In this document: one piece after another, positions 15,079 through 22,552 of the stretch
Layout of the letters: each line of letters starts with the position of its first letter
How positions within the stretch are numbered: the stretch's first letter is position 1
Assembly (NCBI GenBank): GCA_003518365.1
Contig: DOYU01000015.1
Coordinates: forward strand, 19,588 to 47,435
From: Candidatus Magasanikiibacteriota bacterium
Lineage (GTDB): Bacteria > Patescibacteriota > Patescibacteriia > Magasanikbacterales > UBA922
Direction: 5' to 3'
DNA: 27,848 nucleotides
Notes under the pieces: generated by a model
The model's input: the letters and a program-made list of their open reading frames with translations, nothing else
The model's database searches: none
What the model was told of the DNA's origin: nothing
Translations under genes and position numbers: made by a program

Positions 15079-16041
15079 CTAATCCAACGTCGTAATCGGT
15101 CTACTCTGTGTAATAAAAAACTTTTCTTCAGCAAACGCCCACTCGATATCACACGGAAATCCATAGTGCTTTTCTACAATCATACACAATTCTGCCAGCT
15201 CAATAATCTGTTTTCCAGATAGTTTCTGCTTTTGTCCTTCTTCAGATAATTCAATCCATTCGTTGATGCCAGTTTCCATTTCCATGCTCCCGGTTCCTGA
15301 TTTTACTAACTTCTTCTTTTGTCCACCAATATGAATATCCTCGATCATCATATCGACTTTTGACACAATATAGCTGTCCGGTGTGACTTGCCCACTCACA
15401 ATAGCTTCACCGAGGCCGTAACCCGCTTCTATGATCATCTGATTGTCATCTTGCGTCACAGGATGAACGGTAAAGGTAATACCAGAAATTTCTGACTGCA
15501 CCATTTGCTGAATGACAACAGCTACCCCGACGTACGCATCGTGAAGATTTTTTTCATATCGATAAAAAATAGCACGCGGTGTAAAGAGTGATGACCAACA
15601 TTCTTTTACTTTTTCGAGAACATTTTCTCGCTTTGTATTGAGAAATGTATCCAACTCCCCTGCCCAGCTTGCAATACTACTATCTTCTGCCGTTGCACTA
15701 GAACGAACGGCAACAAACTCAGCCCCAAGTTCATCAAATGCAGCAAGAATTTCTGATGCAATATCTTCTGGCATCGCAGTATCGTGAATAGCATCACGCA
15801 GGACATTGCTCGCCCGATCGACGCTATTGATATCATTCGCATCTACTTCTGCGATACGTGCTTCTATTTCTGCGTTGAGTCCAGTTTCTTCTATAAATCT
15901 ATCGAATGCTGTTGCAAGGACAACAAAACCAGGTGGAACTGGAATACCAGCATTAGTCATTTCACCGAGTGACGCGCCTTTTCCGCCGGCGATGTCGACG
16001 TTGTCTTTTGTGATTTGTTTGAATGGGTGGAGGTATTTCAT
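15079..16041 (-). CDS. stand-alone PEP synthase/PPDK ATP-binding (ATP-grasp) domain
   Basis: This 320-residue protein equals only the N-terminal nucleotide-binding domain of phosphoenolpyruvate synthase. In that enzyme the domain uses ATP to phosphorylate a histidine on a separate mobile domain. Key parts are present: GGKGASLGEM with Lys21, PVPPGFVV, AVRSSATAEDS with Arg113, TPRAIFYR, GITFTVHPVT, IIEAGYGLGEAIVSG and the closing FITQSRPITTLD. A normal PpsA would run on for another 400 or more residues; here a stop codon follows directly, so the protein is a deliberate half, not a fragment with a frameshift. The missing phosphohistidine domain occurs on two proteins encoded 1-3 kb away on the same strand. 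ATG 16041 is chosen because the upstream extension does not resemble the family. Confidence 0.92.
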   Translation of the reverse strand: MKYLHPFKQITKDNVDIAGGKGASLGEMTNAGIPVPPGFVVLATAFDRFIEETGLNAEIEARIAEVDANDINSVDRASNVLRDAIHDTAMPEDIASEILAAFDELGAEFVAVRSSATAEDSSIASWAGELDTFLNTKRENVLEKVKECWSSLFTPRAIFYRYEKNLHDAYVGVAVVIQQMVQSEISGITFTVHPVTQDDNQMIIEAGYGLGEAIVSGQVTPDSYIVSKVDMMIEDIHIGGQKKKLVKSGTGSMEMETGINEWIELSEEGQKQKLSGKQIIELAELCMIVEKHYGFPCDIEWAFAEEKFFITQSRPITTLD

Positions 16042-16072
16042 AAGGTTATATATATCAGTGTAATAGAGACAC

Positions 16073-16101
16073 TTGACAAATGCAAGAAAAATTGCTAGGG
16101 T
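16073..16101 (+). promoter_or_regulatory. candidate promoter for the histidine-phosphatase cassette
   Basis: TTGACA (16073-16078), 17-nt spacer, TAGGGT (16096-16101). The -35 is a consensus match and the -10 weak. It would give a leader of about 210 nt. It lies directly upstream of the minus-strand ATP-grasp gene start, so divergent control is possible. Confidence 0.4.
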
Positions 16102-16180
16102 GAGCTGTCTTGGCTCGATGAGATATTGTGCTATATCAGTATAAATCTCTCCCAAGCACGGCGCACATTACAATATGGCT

Positions 16181-16234
16181 CCGTGGGTTCCGTATGAATA
16201 TTTGAAATTGTCGAATGTTCGTATGGACCCACGG
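16181..16234. other. 54-nt hairpin in the 5' region of the histidine-phosphatase cassette
   Basis: CCGTGGGTTCCGTA (16181-16194) pairs with TATGGACCCACGG (16222-16234) with one bulge and one mismatch around an AT-rich loop. The rest of the 16042-16317 spacer holds two copies of a 13-mer (TATATCAGTGTAA at 16051 and TATATCAGTATAA at 16132) and the candidate promoter. Confidence 0.6.
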
Positions 16235-16317
16235 ATTGGCTAGCACTCGCTCGCTTGTCCACTCACACCCACTCGCCGCCAGGGTCCCTTGGGCGGTTTC
16301 GATGGAAGGAGGGCCTC

Positions 16318-16917
16318 ATGGCCACGATCCTGTTCGTCCGTCACGGTGACCACAAGCAGAACGTCCTGACCCCCGAGGCGCGCGCCGATGCAATCCAGCT
16401 CGGCGAAGACCTGAAGAAGGACGGGCACGTGATCAAGTACTGCTCGAGCTCGCCGCTCGGGCGCTGTCTGCAGACCGCGCTCTGCATCCTGCAGGGCTAT
16501 GGGAAAATCCTCCCCATCGACACCATCCGGGAGCTCGGCGACATCAGCACGGACGAAAAGCTCCCCCAGGGCTTCATGGACGACTGGAAGCAGATGGCCA
16601 TGGACAAGTTCGGGGGCACGTCCGACGTGGACCTCGCGCGAGCCATGCTGCTCGACGACGGGATGATGATGCACATGCTCCGTCGTGCTCATGAGGGGGC
16701 CAAGGTTCTCAGCTACATCAGCACCTGGCACCCGCACGACACGACCCTTGTCGTCTCGCACGCCGTCGCCCGCATGGAGCCCACCCTCCGGCAGCTCCTT
16801 GGGAAGAAGGACGTGCTCGCCATCCCCGATGACGAGCTCATCGCACGCGGGGAGTGCATGGAAGTGGAGATGGTGGGAAGCAAGGTCATCAGCCTCAGGA
16901 AGTTCAAGCTCACCTAG
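16318..16917 (+). CDS. histidine phosphatase superfamily protein (phosphoglycerate mutase/SixA-like)
   Basis: This 199-residue protein carries the branch-1 histidine phosphatase core. RHGD is at 8-11 with nucleophile His9, Arg49 lies in SSSPLGRCLQTA, there is an acid in IRELGD near 72, and His148 in VVSHAVARME. It would dephosphorylate a small metabolite or a phosphohistidine; the RHGD start and LT-x-x-A-R-A-D-A lead resemble SixA, but the longer middle insert (75-130) differs. The start is fixed by a strong Shine-Dalgarno (GGAAGGAGGG, 7 nt upstream), unlike nearly all neighbours. The gene is strikingly GC-rich, with G or C at most third positions, and reads against the surrounding minus-strand genes. 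Recent acquisition is likely. Confidence 0.88.
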   Translation: MATILFVRHGDHKQNVLTPEARADAIQLGEDLKKDGHVIKYCSSSPLGRCLQTALCILQGYGKILPIDTIRELGDISTDEKLPQGFMDDWKQMAMDKFGGTSDVDLARAMLLDDGMMMHMLRRAHEGAKVLSYISTWHPHDTTLVVSHAVARMEPTLRQLLGKKDVLAIPDDELIARGECMEVEMVGSKVISLRKFKLT

Positions 16918-16941
16918 CCTCGCCTGCGCCGACATCAGGAT

Positions 16942-16982
16942 GGCGGCACGGAAACGCACCTCGCGTTCTCCGTGCCGTCGCC
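16942..16982 (+). terminator. GC-rich hairpin after the histidine-phosphatase gene
   Basis: GGCGGCACGGA (16942-16952) pairs with TCCGTGCCGTCGCC (16969-16982) with small bulges; AACGC and GCGTT extend the stem inward. There is no immediate T-run, so it is a terminator by position and shape only. Confidence 0.55.
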
Positions 16983-17031
16983 TGTCATTGATTTATTTCT
17001 TGAAATAATTTCGAGAGATGAATTAATGAAG

Positions 17032-17065
17032 AAAAAAGAACCACGTTATACGTGGTTCTTTTTTT
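17032..17065. terminator. bidirectional terminator overlapping the end of the long phosphohistidine-domain gene
   Basis: AAAAAAGAACCACGT (17032-17046), loop TAT, ACGTGGTTCTTTTTTT (17050-17065). On the minus strand the 5' arm encodes the last six residues (EKKNHV) and the stop codon lies in the loop. Confidence 0.85.
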
Positions 17066-18563
17066 CAATAATGTGTATTTTTCCATTATCCGCATCCACT
17101 TCAACCATATCTCCATCTTTCAATACATGTGTTGCAATCTTTGTCCCGATGATACAGGGCTTCCCTAATTCTCTTGAAATAATCGCGGCATGACACACAA
17201 TGCCACCCTGATTCGTCACTATTGCAGCAGCTTTTTTCATTGCCGGCACAATTTCTGGGATAGTCATTTCCGAGACAAGGATATCACCCACGTTCATTTT
17301 TTGAATGTCTTCGATAACATTTACAATTTTTACCGTACCAGTTGCTTTTCCAAGTACTGCGGTCTGCCCACTAAATTCTTTTACATTCTCATCAATATGT
17401 TTTTCTTTTTCAGAAAGATGTACGCGTGACAAAAGATCTTCTGCTTCTTGTCCTATGATAAACCGAGAATTGTCTTTTCCAATTGCAAGCATACTGGAAC
17501 GGTAGCGTTCATTCAAGACATGTTCATCATATACACCGGATGTGACAGCAAGGACAATTTCGTCTGGGAGAAAATACCGAGCTTGATTCCAAGAAAGATG
17601 AAGGCGTCGAGCCACTTCTTTCAAAAACTGATCACAGGCATACCAGCCCAAATATTGGACTTCTTTACTATATGCTTTTTGGAAACTAATATCCTTTGCG
17701 ACACGAAAAATTTCTTCGTGTTTGTCATCACATTGTAATTTTTTTAACAAAACTTCTTGATCATGTTGTATGCGAGAAAAACGATCTGCATCCTGTGCAA
17801 GCATTTCATTCATATTTTCATTTTGCAGTGCGTGGATATGAGAGAGTACTTCTTCAGCAGAGGTACCAGGTCCTTCTATCCCATACGTAAGATATTTGTA
17901 CTTTTGAACATGTGATTCAATTTCAGGATCATGTGCAACAAATTTTCGTCCCTTATCTTTCGTTTGTTTTGCAAGCAAAAGAATATTTCGCTCAGCATCG
18001 CTGGCGGCAGTTCCTTTTGTGGGTGTCAGAAGAAGTGAAAAAAGGACACCTGGATTTTCATCGATCATCATCTTCTTACATTGCTTTTCTAAATACTCCA
18101 AAAGATACTCAGTCAGTGCTGCGCGCTCACCCATTTCCATTGTCCAGGCAATTGCACGAATAGCCTGCAGCTCGACTTCAAGAGGCCTGTATGTTTGATA
18201 CCAATCACTAAGCCATTCATCGCTAACAGCTGAAATGTCTGTTTGCAAGAGTTGTTCAGCGTGGTCTGTAAGAGGTGGAGCAAGAGTATTGTCTGAATAT
18301 TCATGAAGTGTATCCAAATATTCTGGATGATCTAAAAAAATTTCAAGATTTTTTTGTTGCATGTCTTCCCACGCTTTTTTTGGATAGCACATGCGAATTC
18401 TGCCTTGTTTGTAAAGGTGAATTGATGTAGGAGTACTGACAAAACGCCATGGTTCGTAGTGGCGACTCATAAAAGCAATCGATGGCTCAAGAGCCATAGG
18501 TCCGTACTGAAAAAGATCTTCTAGTACAAACCAATCTGTTTGTAGTATTTCGTCATTCGTCAT
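17046..18563 (-). CDS. long PEP-utilising phosphohistidine-domain protein
   Basis: This 505-residue protein is in two parts. Residues 1-395 are mostly helical with no ATP-grasp motifs; they include GTAASDAERNILLLAKQTKDKG, HVQKYKYLTYGIEGPGTSAEEVL and a region rich in coiled-coil heptads (240-300). I recognise this as the PEP-synthase-like central/substrate region seen in archaeal and CPR proteins; its substrate is unknown. Residues 396-500 are the PEP-utilising mobile domain: FSGQTAVLGKATGTVKIV, DILVSEMTIPEIVPAMKKA, the phosphohistidine loop TNQGGIVCHAAII (His458), then GKPCIIGTKIATHVLKDGD. Without its own ATP-grasp it needs a phosphate donor. The start ATG overlaps the previous stop codon (ATGA), so translation is coupled to the shorter paralogue. 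Confidence 0.85.
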   Translation of the reverse strand: MTNDEILQTDWFVLEDLFQYGPMALEPSIAFMSRHYEPWRFVSTPTSIHLYKQGRIRMCYPKKAWEDMQQKNLEIFLDHPEYLDTLHEYSDNTLAPPLTDHAEQLLQTDISAVSDEWLSDWYQTYRPLEVELQAIRAIAWTMEMGERAALTEYLLEYLEKQCKKMMIDENPGVLFSLLLTPTKGTAASDAERNILLLAKQTKDKGRKFVAHDPEIESHVQKYKYLTYGIEGPGTSAEEVLSHIHALQNENMNEMLAQDADRFSRIQHDQEVLLKKLQCDDKHEEIFRVAKDISFQKAYSKEVQYLGWYACDQFLKEVARRLHLSWNQARYFLPDEIVLAVTSGVYDEHVLNERYRSSMLAIGKDNSRFIIGQEAEDLLSRVHLSEKEKHIDENVKEFSGQTAVLGKATGTVKIVNVIEDIQKMNVGDILVSEMTIPEIVPAMKKAAAIVTNQGGIVCHAAIISRELGKPCIIGTKIATHVLKDGDMVEVDADNGKIHIIEKKNHV

Positions 18564-19618
18564 ATTTTTTTCACTACTCCGTTTACCGCATCCACTTCGA
18601 CAAGATCTCCATCTTTCAATACTTTTGTTGCAATCTCTGTTCCTATCACGCATGGCTTTTTCATTTCTCTGGCAACAATTGCTGCGTGGCAAAGTGTACC
18701 TCCCTCGTCAGTTACAAACGCAGCGGCCTTTTTCATGGCTGGCAGATATGATGGCTGTGTCATGGATGCAACAAGAATAGATCCTTCAGTCACTTTTGAG
18801 ATATCTAGTTTTGTGAGCACTATCACAACCTTTCCCTGCACGTTTCCTGAAAATGCAACTCTTCCTGAGAATTCATGTATATTTTCTGGCTTGTCTTCTG
18901 CCTCAAAACCTAATTCCTTTGCCTTTTGTGTAGCTTCTACTCCTATATAGGAGCTTTCTTTTTTATCTTTTTCTAAGAGATATAAGAAAGATGTAGATCT
19001 CTCACGCAATGTTTGCTCGTCAGGAAGCACTTTTCCACGCAAAAAAAATGCTTCAAATTCTTGACTTGTAATATTTTTTGCAGCGTCTGCCGAAATACCA
19101 TATTCTCGTTCAATCACTTGTGCTGCTTTTGGAATGAATTCTTCTTCACCACGTTTGTATATTGTCTCGGTCAGTACGCGAAGTTTGATTGCATATTCAG
19201 AAAATGCGTCACGTTCCTTTTCTGGTAACACATTCACAAAATCTATCGCATCCATACTCGGATACACAAGTGGAATGAGTTCTATATAGTATTTGAAAAA
19301 AGCCAAAATGTCTTTTGGCTGAAGTTCTGCAACCGATGTTTCAATCAACTCTACATACGCACTTCGCAATGACTGCACTGTTTGTACATTACTTTCAAAA
19401 ACGTTAGGATCCATTTTCTTTTGGAGATATGATCGTGAAACGCGTTCGCGCTCGTCTTCGTCTACCCCAAACCAAAAAACACCATCTTTTATATAAAATG
19501 CTATAGTCGAAAATCTATCGCCAAGGAGCTGCTCGATATCATGCGTCAAAAAATATTCCATCACAGAGGACATACCGAGGAGTGTGTAGTCTCGTGGATG
19601 AAAATCTAGCTTGTTCAT
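18560..19618 (-). CDS. short PEP-utilising phosphohistidine-domain protein
   Basis: This 352-residue paralogue of the next gene has a helical N-terminal part (1-245). Early on it has DIEQLLGDRFSTIAFYIKDG, and later KDILAFFKYYIELIPLVYPSMDAIDFV and ISADAAKNITSQEFEAFFLRG. The C-terminal mobile domain (246-352) has FSGRVAFSGNVQGKVVIV, GSILVASMTQPSYLPAMKKA, the phosphohistidine loop TDEGGTLCHAAIVARE (His311) and KPCVIGTEIATKVLKDGD. The two C-terminal domains are closely similar, whereas the N-terminal parts differ in length and sequence, as if two carriers served different substrates. No ATP-grasp is present. It overlaps the downstream gene by 4 nt and follows the hydrolase gene by 38 nt. Confidence 0.85.
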   Translation of the reverse strand: MNKLDFHPRDYTLLGMSSVMEYFLTHDIEQLLGDRFSTIAFYIKDGVFWFGVDEDERERVSRSYLQKKMDPNVFESNVQTVQSLRSAYVELIETSVAELQPKDILAFFKYYIELIPLVYPSMDAIDFVNVLPEKERDAFSEYAIKLRVLTETIYKRGEEEFIPKAAQVIEREYGISADAAKNITSQEFEAFFLRGKVLPDEQTLRERSTSFLYLLEKDKKESSYIGVEATQKAKELGFEAEDKPENIHEFSGRVAFSGNVQGKVVIVLTKLDISKVTEGSILVASMTQPSYLPAMKKAAAFVTDEGGTLCHAAIVAREMKKPCVIGTEIATKVLKDGDLVEVDAVNGVVKKI

Positions 19619-19656
19619 ATTTTTTTTGACAGTTTTGACATAAAAAATGGTTTACA

Positions 19657-20715
19657 TCATGACATTCGTTTTTTTGCCAATTCATTAATACTTTCAACAC
19701 TCTCACCCGTAATCCATCTCATCGTAATCCCTGCGCTCAAATTTTTAAAATCATGAGATTCGTCTCCTGCTTTTACTTTTCTATTTGAATAATCTACAAC
19801 TCTGACTCTCTCACATCCTTGCCCCATCATAAAATCTGCAAAGTGCTGAATAGAATCCGGTGAGACATATTCATCAGGAGTTCCTCCCAATAATTTGGTG
19901 GGAGTAATAAACATAGTCGAAAAATGAGGGAATTGAGACCAATCAATATCCTTCAAAGCAAGCATAGCTTCTTCAAATTGTCTCAAATTTTCTTCGAGGT
20001 CAGGAATCACATTCATCAATTTCTTTTCCTGAAACTGTTGTAGAATGTCACGCATAAGATTCACATCATACTCCCCGACGACTCCAGATAACGAGACAAG
20101 ATTACCGATTTTTTCTGTAAGATCTTTTCTTTCTCCAGACAAATGCCCGAGAGATCTCATAATATTCAACACACCACCCGAATGTCCTACGAAATGAATT
20201 TTTTGAAATTGTTCTTCCAATGCTTTTATCGCAGTAAATACTTCTCTACTCGCTCTTTCAAAACAAAAAGGTTCTCCTATGCACTCTTCATCATTATTGC
20301 CTGCCCACAATTTTTTTTCTGGACAATGTATATATTTGTCTTGTGATGATGCATCAACATAGATGCCATTATGCCTGGAACTAAATACGCTATACCCATT
20401 TTTGATCATTTCAGGCACATATCGCTCTTCCAAAAGTCCTATGCCATCTCCTGGCAATCCTGGATTTATAATAACAACTTCTTGTTTTGCGTTTTGTTTC
20501 GGAACATATAACTTTCCTTCTATCACTGGTTCTTCCTCCCTATCTACAAAACGTACCCATGTAACGTCAGCTGGAATGACATCACCATTTTTATCTTTTT
20601 CAGTGCCTAACAAAAATGAATGACGAGTATCAGCGCGTCCGCCGAATTCTGCAATGCGTTGTTCTAATTCGAGCTGCCTGCGCACCTCAAAATTTTGGAA
20701 TTCTCCCTCTGGCAT
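19657..20715 (-). CDS. alpha/beta hydrolase
   Basis: This is a 352-residue soluble protein. A long N-terminal region with a beta-rich start (DVTWVRFVDREEEPVIEGKLYVP) leads into the fold: VVIINPGLPGDG is the oxyanion-loop strand, KIHFVGHSGGVLNIMRSLG gives the nucleophile elbow GHSGG with Ser179, and DESHDF near 318-323 supplies the likely catalytic His321. An acid could come from the strand region around 270-288. The cysteine-containing insert (CPEKKLWAGNNDEECIGEPFCFE) is unusual. Which ester or amide it cuts is unknown. It starts 2 nt after the methyltransferase gene and is part of the nnrD-to-phosphohistidine-protein operon, so its substrate may be made by these partners. Confidence 0.82.
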   Translation of the reverse strand: MPEGEFQNFEVRRQLELEQRIAEFGGRADTRHSFLLGTEKDKNGDVIPADVTWVRFVDREEEPVIEGKLYVPKQNAKQEVVIINPGLPGDGIGLLEERYVPEMIKNGYSVFSSRHNGIYVDASSQDKYIHCPEKKLWAGNNDEECIGEPFCFERASREVFTAIKALEEQFQKIHFVGHSGGVLNIMRSLGHLSGERKDLTEKIGNLVSLSGVVGEYDVNLMRDILQQFQEKKLMNVIPDLEENLRQFEEAMLALKDIDWSQFPHFSTMFITPTKLLGGTPDEYVSPDSIQHFADFMMGQGCERVRVVDYSNRKVKAGDESHDFKNLSAGITMRWITGESVESINELAKKRMS

Positions 20716-20717
20716 AT

Positions 20718-21533
20718 TTATTTTTTGAAGATCAAAATTGGGACATCAGTGCTAAACCATTCCCCACCAAATCTTGTCCCAAACAGACTTGCATTCTCTC
20801 CAATAACTTTCAAGATATCTTGGAAATAGGGAATGAACACTTTCAATGATATGCTATCTAAATTCAAACTAGCAAAATAATCGAACGCCTCTTTTTCCAT
20901 TTTGCCCTCTTCGTACAATGTTTGAAAATTTTTCCATACGACAGGAAATTCACCTTCTTCCTTTTCAAAATCATAGGCGTATTTAAACATCGGTGCCATG
21001 ATTGTTTCTAATATTGGGCGATCCTTCTTTTCTGTTCGGTAATATTCGAGAGATTTGGCGAGGTCTCCACGTTCACTATCATATCTCACGAATGTTTTAA
21101 TCATGCAAAAACCATCAGGAGAAAGCATCTGAGAGAGATTTTTTACAAATGCACCTTGGTCAGACTTTGGCAATACATTGTAACAATAGTCTCCTAAAAT
21201 AAGATCATACTTTTCTCCCAATTGAAACGTTCTCCAATCTTCGGTGATGAGTGTTTCTTTATACGGTTTTCGTTCCATCAATGTCCCCATTGCCTCATAA
21301 TTTTCTTTTTGATAATCAACCACGGTACAAGGCAATTCATATTTTGCATAAAGATCACGAAACTCACTGGTTGACCCCAGTACCATGACATTCGGATCCT
21401 TTTTCTTTTTCAAGATATCTTGCAATACTTCTTCGTATACCGCCATTTCTCCTGGTGACGGACGATCAGGAGGTGTCCAAAGTCCCCATCCTTCAGCTAA
21501 ATTTGGTGTCCAGGTCTTTTCTTGTGTTGACAT
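20718..21533 (-). CDS. class I SAM-dependent methyltransferase-like protein
   Basis: This is a 271-residue protein. After a Trp/Pro-rich lead (TWTPNLAEGWGLWTPPDRPSPGE) the Rossmann core appears: NVMVLGSTSEFRDLY at 48-62 (motif I, Gly-poor compared with GxGxG), TVVDYQKEN at 70-78 (acidic ribose contact), YDLILGDYCYNVLPK at 109-123 (motif IV) and SPDGFCMIKTF (motif V/VI). A long helical C-terminal extension (160-250) is specific to this protein. The substrate is unknown; the degenerate motif I makes the activity less certain. It follows nnrD by 22 nt and precedes the hydrolase gene by 2 nt, so it is in the middle of a five-gene run. Confidence 0.72.
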   Translation of the reverse strand: MSTQEKTWTPNLAEGWGLWTPPDRPSPGEMAVYEEVLQDILKKKKDPNVMVLGSTSEFRDLYAKYELPCTVVDYQKENYEAMGTLMERKPYKETLITEDWRTFQLGEKYDLILGDYCYNVLPKSDQGAFVKNLSQMLSPDGFCMIKTFVRYDSERGDLAKSLEYYRTEKKDRPILETIMAPMFKYAYDFEKEEGEFPVVWKNFQTLYEEGKMEKEAFDYFASLNLDSISLKVFIPYFQDILKVIGENASLFGTRFGGEWFSTDVPILIFKK

Positions 21534-21555
21534 ATCTTCGATATTAAAAGTTTAT

Positions 21556-22374
21556 TTATGTAAGATTCTTCCACACCTCCCCAACAGCACCAACCAAATC
21601 CTCCGCATTATAAAACGTCCCCACCTTTTGAAATAATGTGTCTCCTGCCAATCCATTCAAATACGCACCGGCAAGCGCAGCAGTAAGATTGCCATTGGTT
21701 GCTGCGAGCGCACCGATGATGCCGGCAAGGACGTCGCCCGTGCCACCTTTTGTCATACCGACATTGCCCGTTGTATTTTCATACAACTTTTTTCCGTCTG
21801 AGATGAAATCCGACTTTCCTTTCAACACAACAACGCCACCAAAACTTTCCGCCGCCTTTTGCGTTGCTTCGGCACTTGGTGTCATCTTGAACACTTCTTC
21901 AAACTCTCTCGAATGTGGTGTGACAATACAATTTTCATGCAGACAGTCTGGATTTACATGCCAAAGCGCTGTTGCATCGACGACAAATTTTTTATCAGGA
22001 TGCTTTTTCAATAAATCGTGAACAAAAGCTCTGTTTTCTTCTATAACTTCTTCCCCAGCTCCATTTGTGGTTTCAAGTCCAGGACCAATAATAATACTAT
22101 CAACGAGCTGTATCGTTTTTTCAAGTTCACCTGGCTTTACAGAAATAAAGGTAGCGATATCACTTTTCAGTGCTTCGATCAATGACCAGTTGTTTTCTGT
22201 CGTCGACACATACACCATGTCGACAATACGAGACACAGCCTGAATACAAAGAAGCAGCGCACCGTGATATTTTTGTGATCCTGCAATCACAAGGACACGT
22301 CCATTTTGTCCTTTGTGGCTCTCAGCTTCTGGCTTGTGTACTTGTGTCAAAATAGACGCATCTATTGTTTGCAT
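21556..22374 (-). CDS. nnrD: ADP-dependent NAD(P)H-hydrate dehydratase (YjeF C-terminal type)
   Basis: NnrD repairs hydrated NADH and NADPH in an ADP- or ATP-dependent step. The 272-residue ribokinase-fold protein shows KGQNGRVLVIAGSQKYHGA at 21-39, IIIGPGLETTNGA near 94-106, VVDATALWHV, VTPHSREFEE at 151-160 and the phosphate/catalytic motif GMTKGGTGDVLAG with Asp214. The NnrE epimerase half found in many bacterial fusion proteins is missing, so only one hydrate epimer would be handled unless NnrE is elsewhere. It is the first gene of the operon running down to the phosphohistidine proteins; the shared transcript may reflect convenience rather than function. Start ATG 22374 fits the family start. 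Confidence 0.9.
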   Translation of the reverse strand: MQTIDASILTQVHKPEAESHKGQNGRVLVIAGSQKYHGALLLCIQAVSRIVDMVYVSTTENNWSLIEALKSDIATFISVKPGELEKTIQLVDSIIIGPGLETTNGAGEEVIEENRAFVHDLLKKHPDKKFVVDATALWHVNPDCLHENCIVTPHSREFEEVFKMTPSAEATQKAAESFGGVVVLKGKSDFISDGKKLYENTTGNVGMTKGGTGDVLAGIIGALAATNGNLTAALAGAYLNGLAGDTLFQKVGTFYNAEDLVGAVGEVWKNLT

Positions 22375-22427
22375 ATAGAAATATAATGCGTTTATTGAGC
22401 AAAAAAGTCAAGCTTTTTGAGAGTGTT

Positions 22428-22546
22428 AGAGCGTTAGAGCATTAGGTAGTTAGGTTGTATAGAAGTGCGAGGTAAAAAGAAAGAACAGTGTGTGTATCAC
22501 TGTTCTTTCTTTTGTATTCCCTAATCCTCTAAAACTCTAACGCTCT
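22428..22546. repeat. inverted word-repeat wrapped around a terminator
   Basis: AGAGCGTTAGAG (22428-22439) pairs perfectly with CTCTAACGCTCT (22535-22546). Inside it ATTAGG (22441-22446) pairs with CCTAAT (22520-22525). In the centre lies the terminator at 22475-22513. The rest of the 22375-22552 spacer is AT-rich with nothing else recognisable. Confidence 0.75.
22475..22513 (-). terminator. terminator of the TraG/HerA-like gene
   Basis: AAAAGAAAGAACAGTG (22475-22490), 7-nt loop, CACTGTTCTTTCTTTT (22498-22513): a perfect 16-bp stem. Read on the minus strand it ends in a T-run, 39 nt after the stop codon. Confidence 0.88.
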
Positions 22547-22552
22547 ACGTCT

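Noticed and set aside
16042..16317. tRNA or other structural RNA gene in the long spacer
   Set aside because: No T-loop GTTCGA-type motif or acceptor pairing; only a 54-nt hairpin and a repeated 13-mer are seen.
16240..16959. A 239-codon minus-strand open frame opposite the histidine-phosphatase gene
   Set aside because: It is the antisense shadow of a GC-rich gene; its translation is His/Asp/Arg/Leu-rich with no family motifs, while the plus strand has a full catalytic set and a strong SD.
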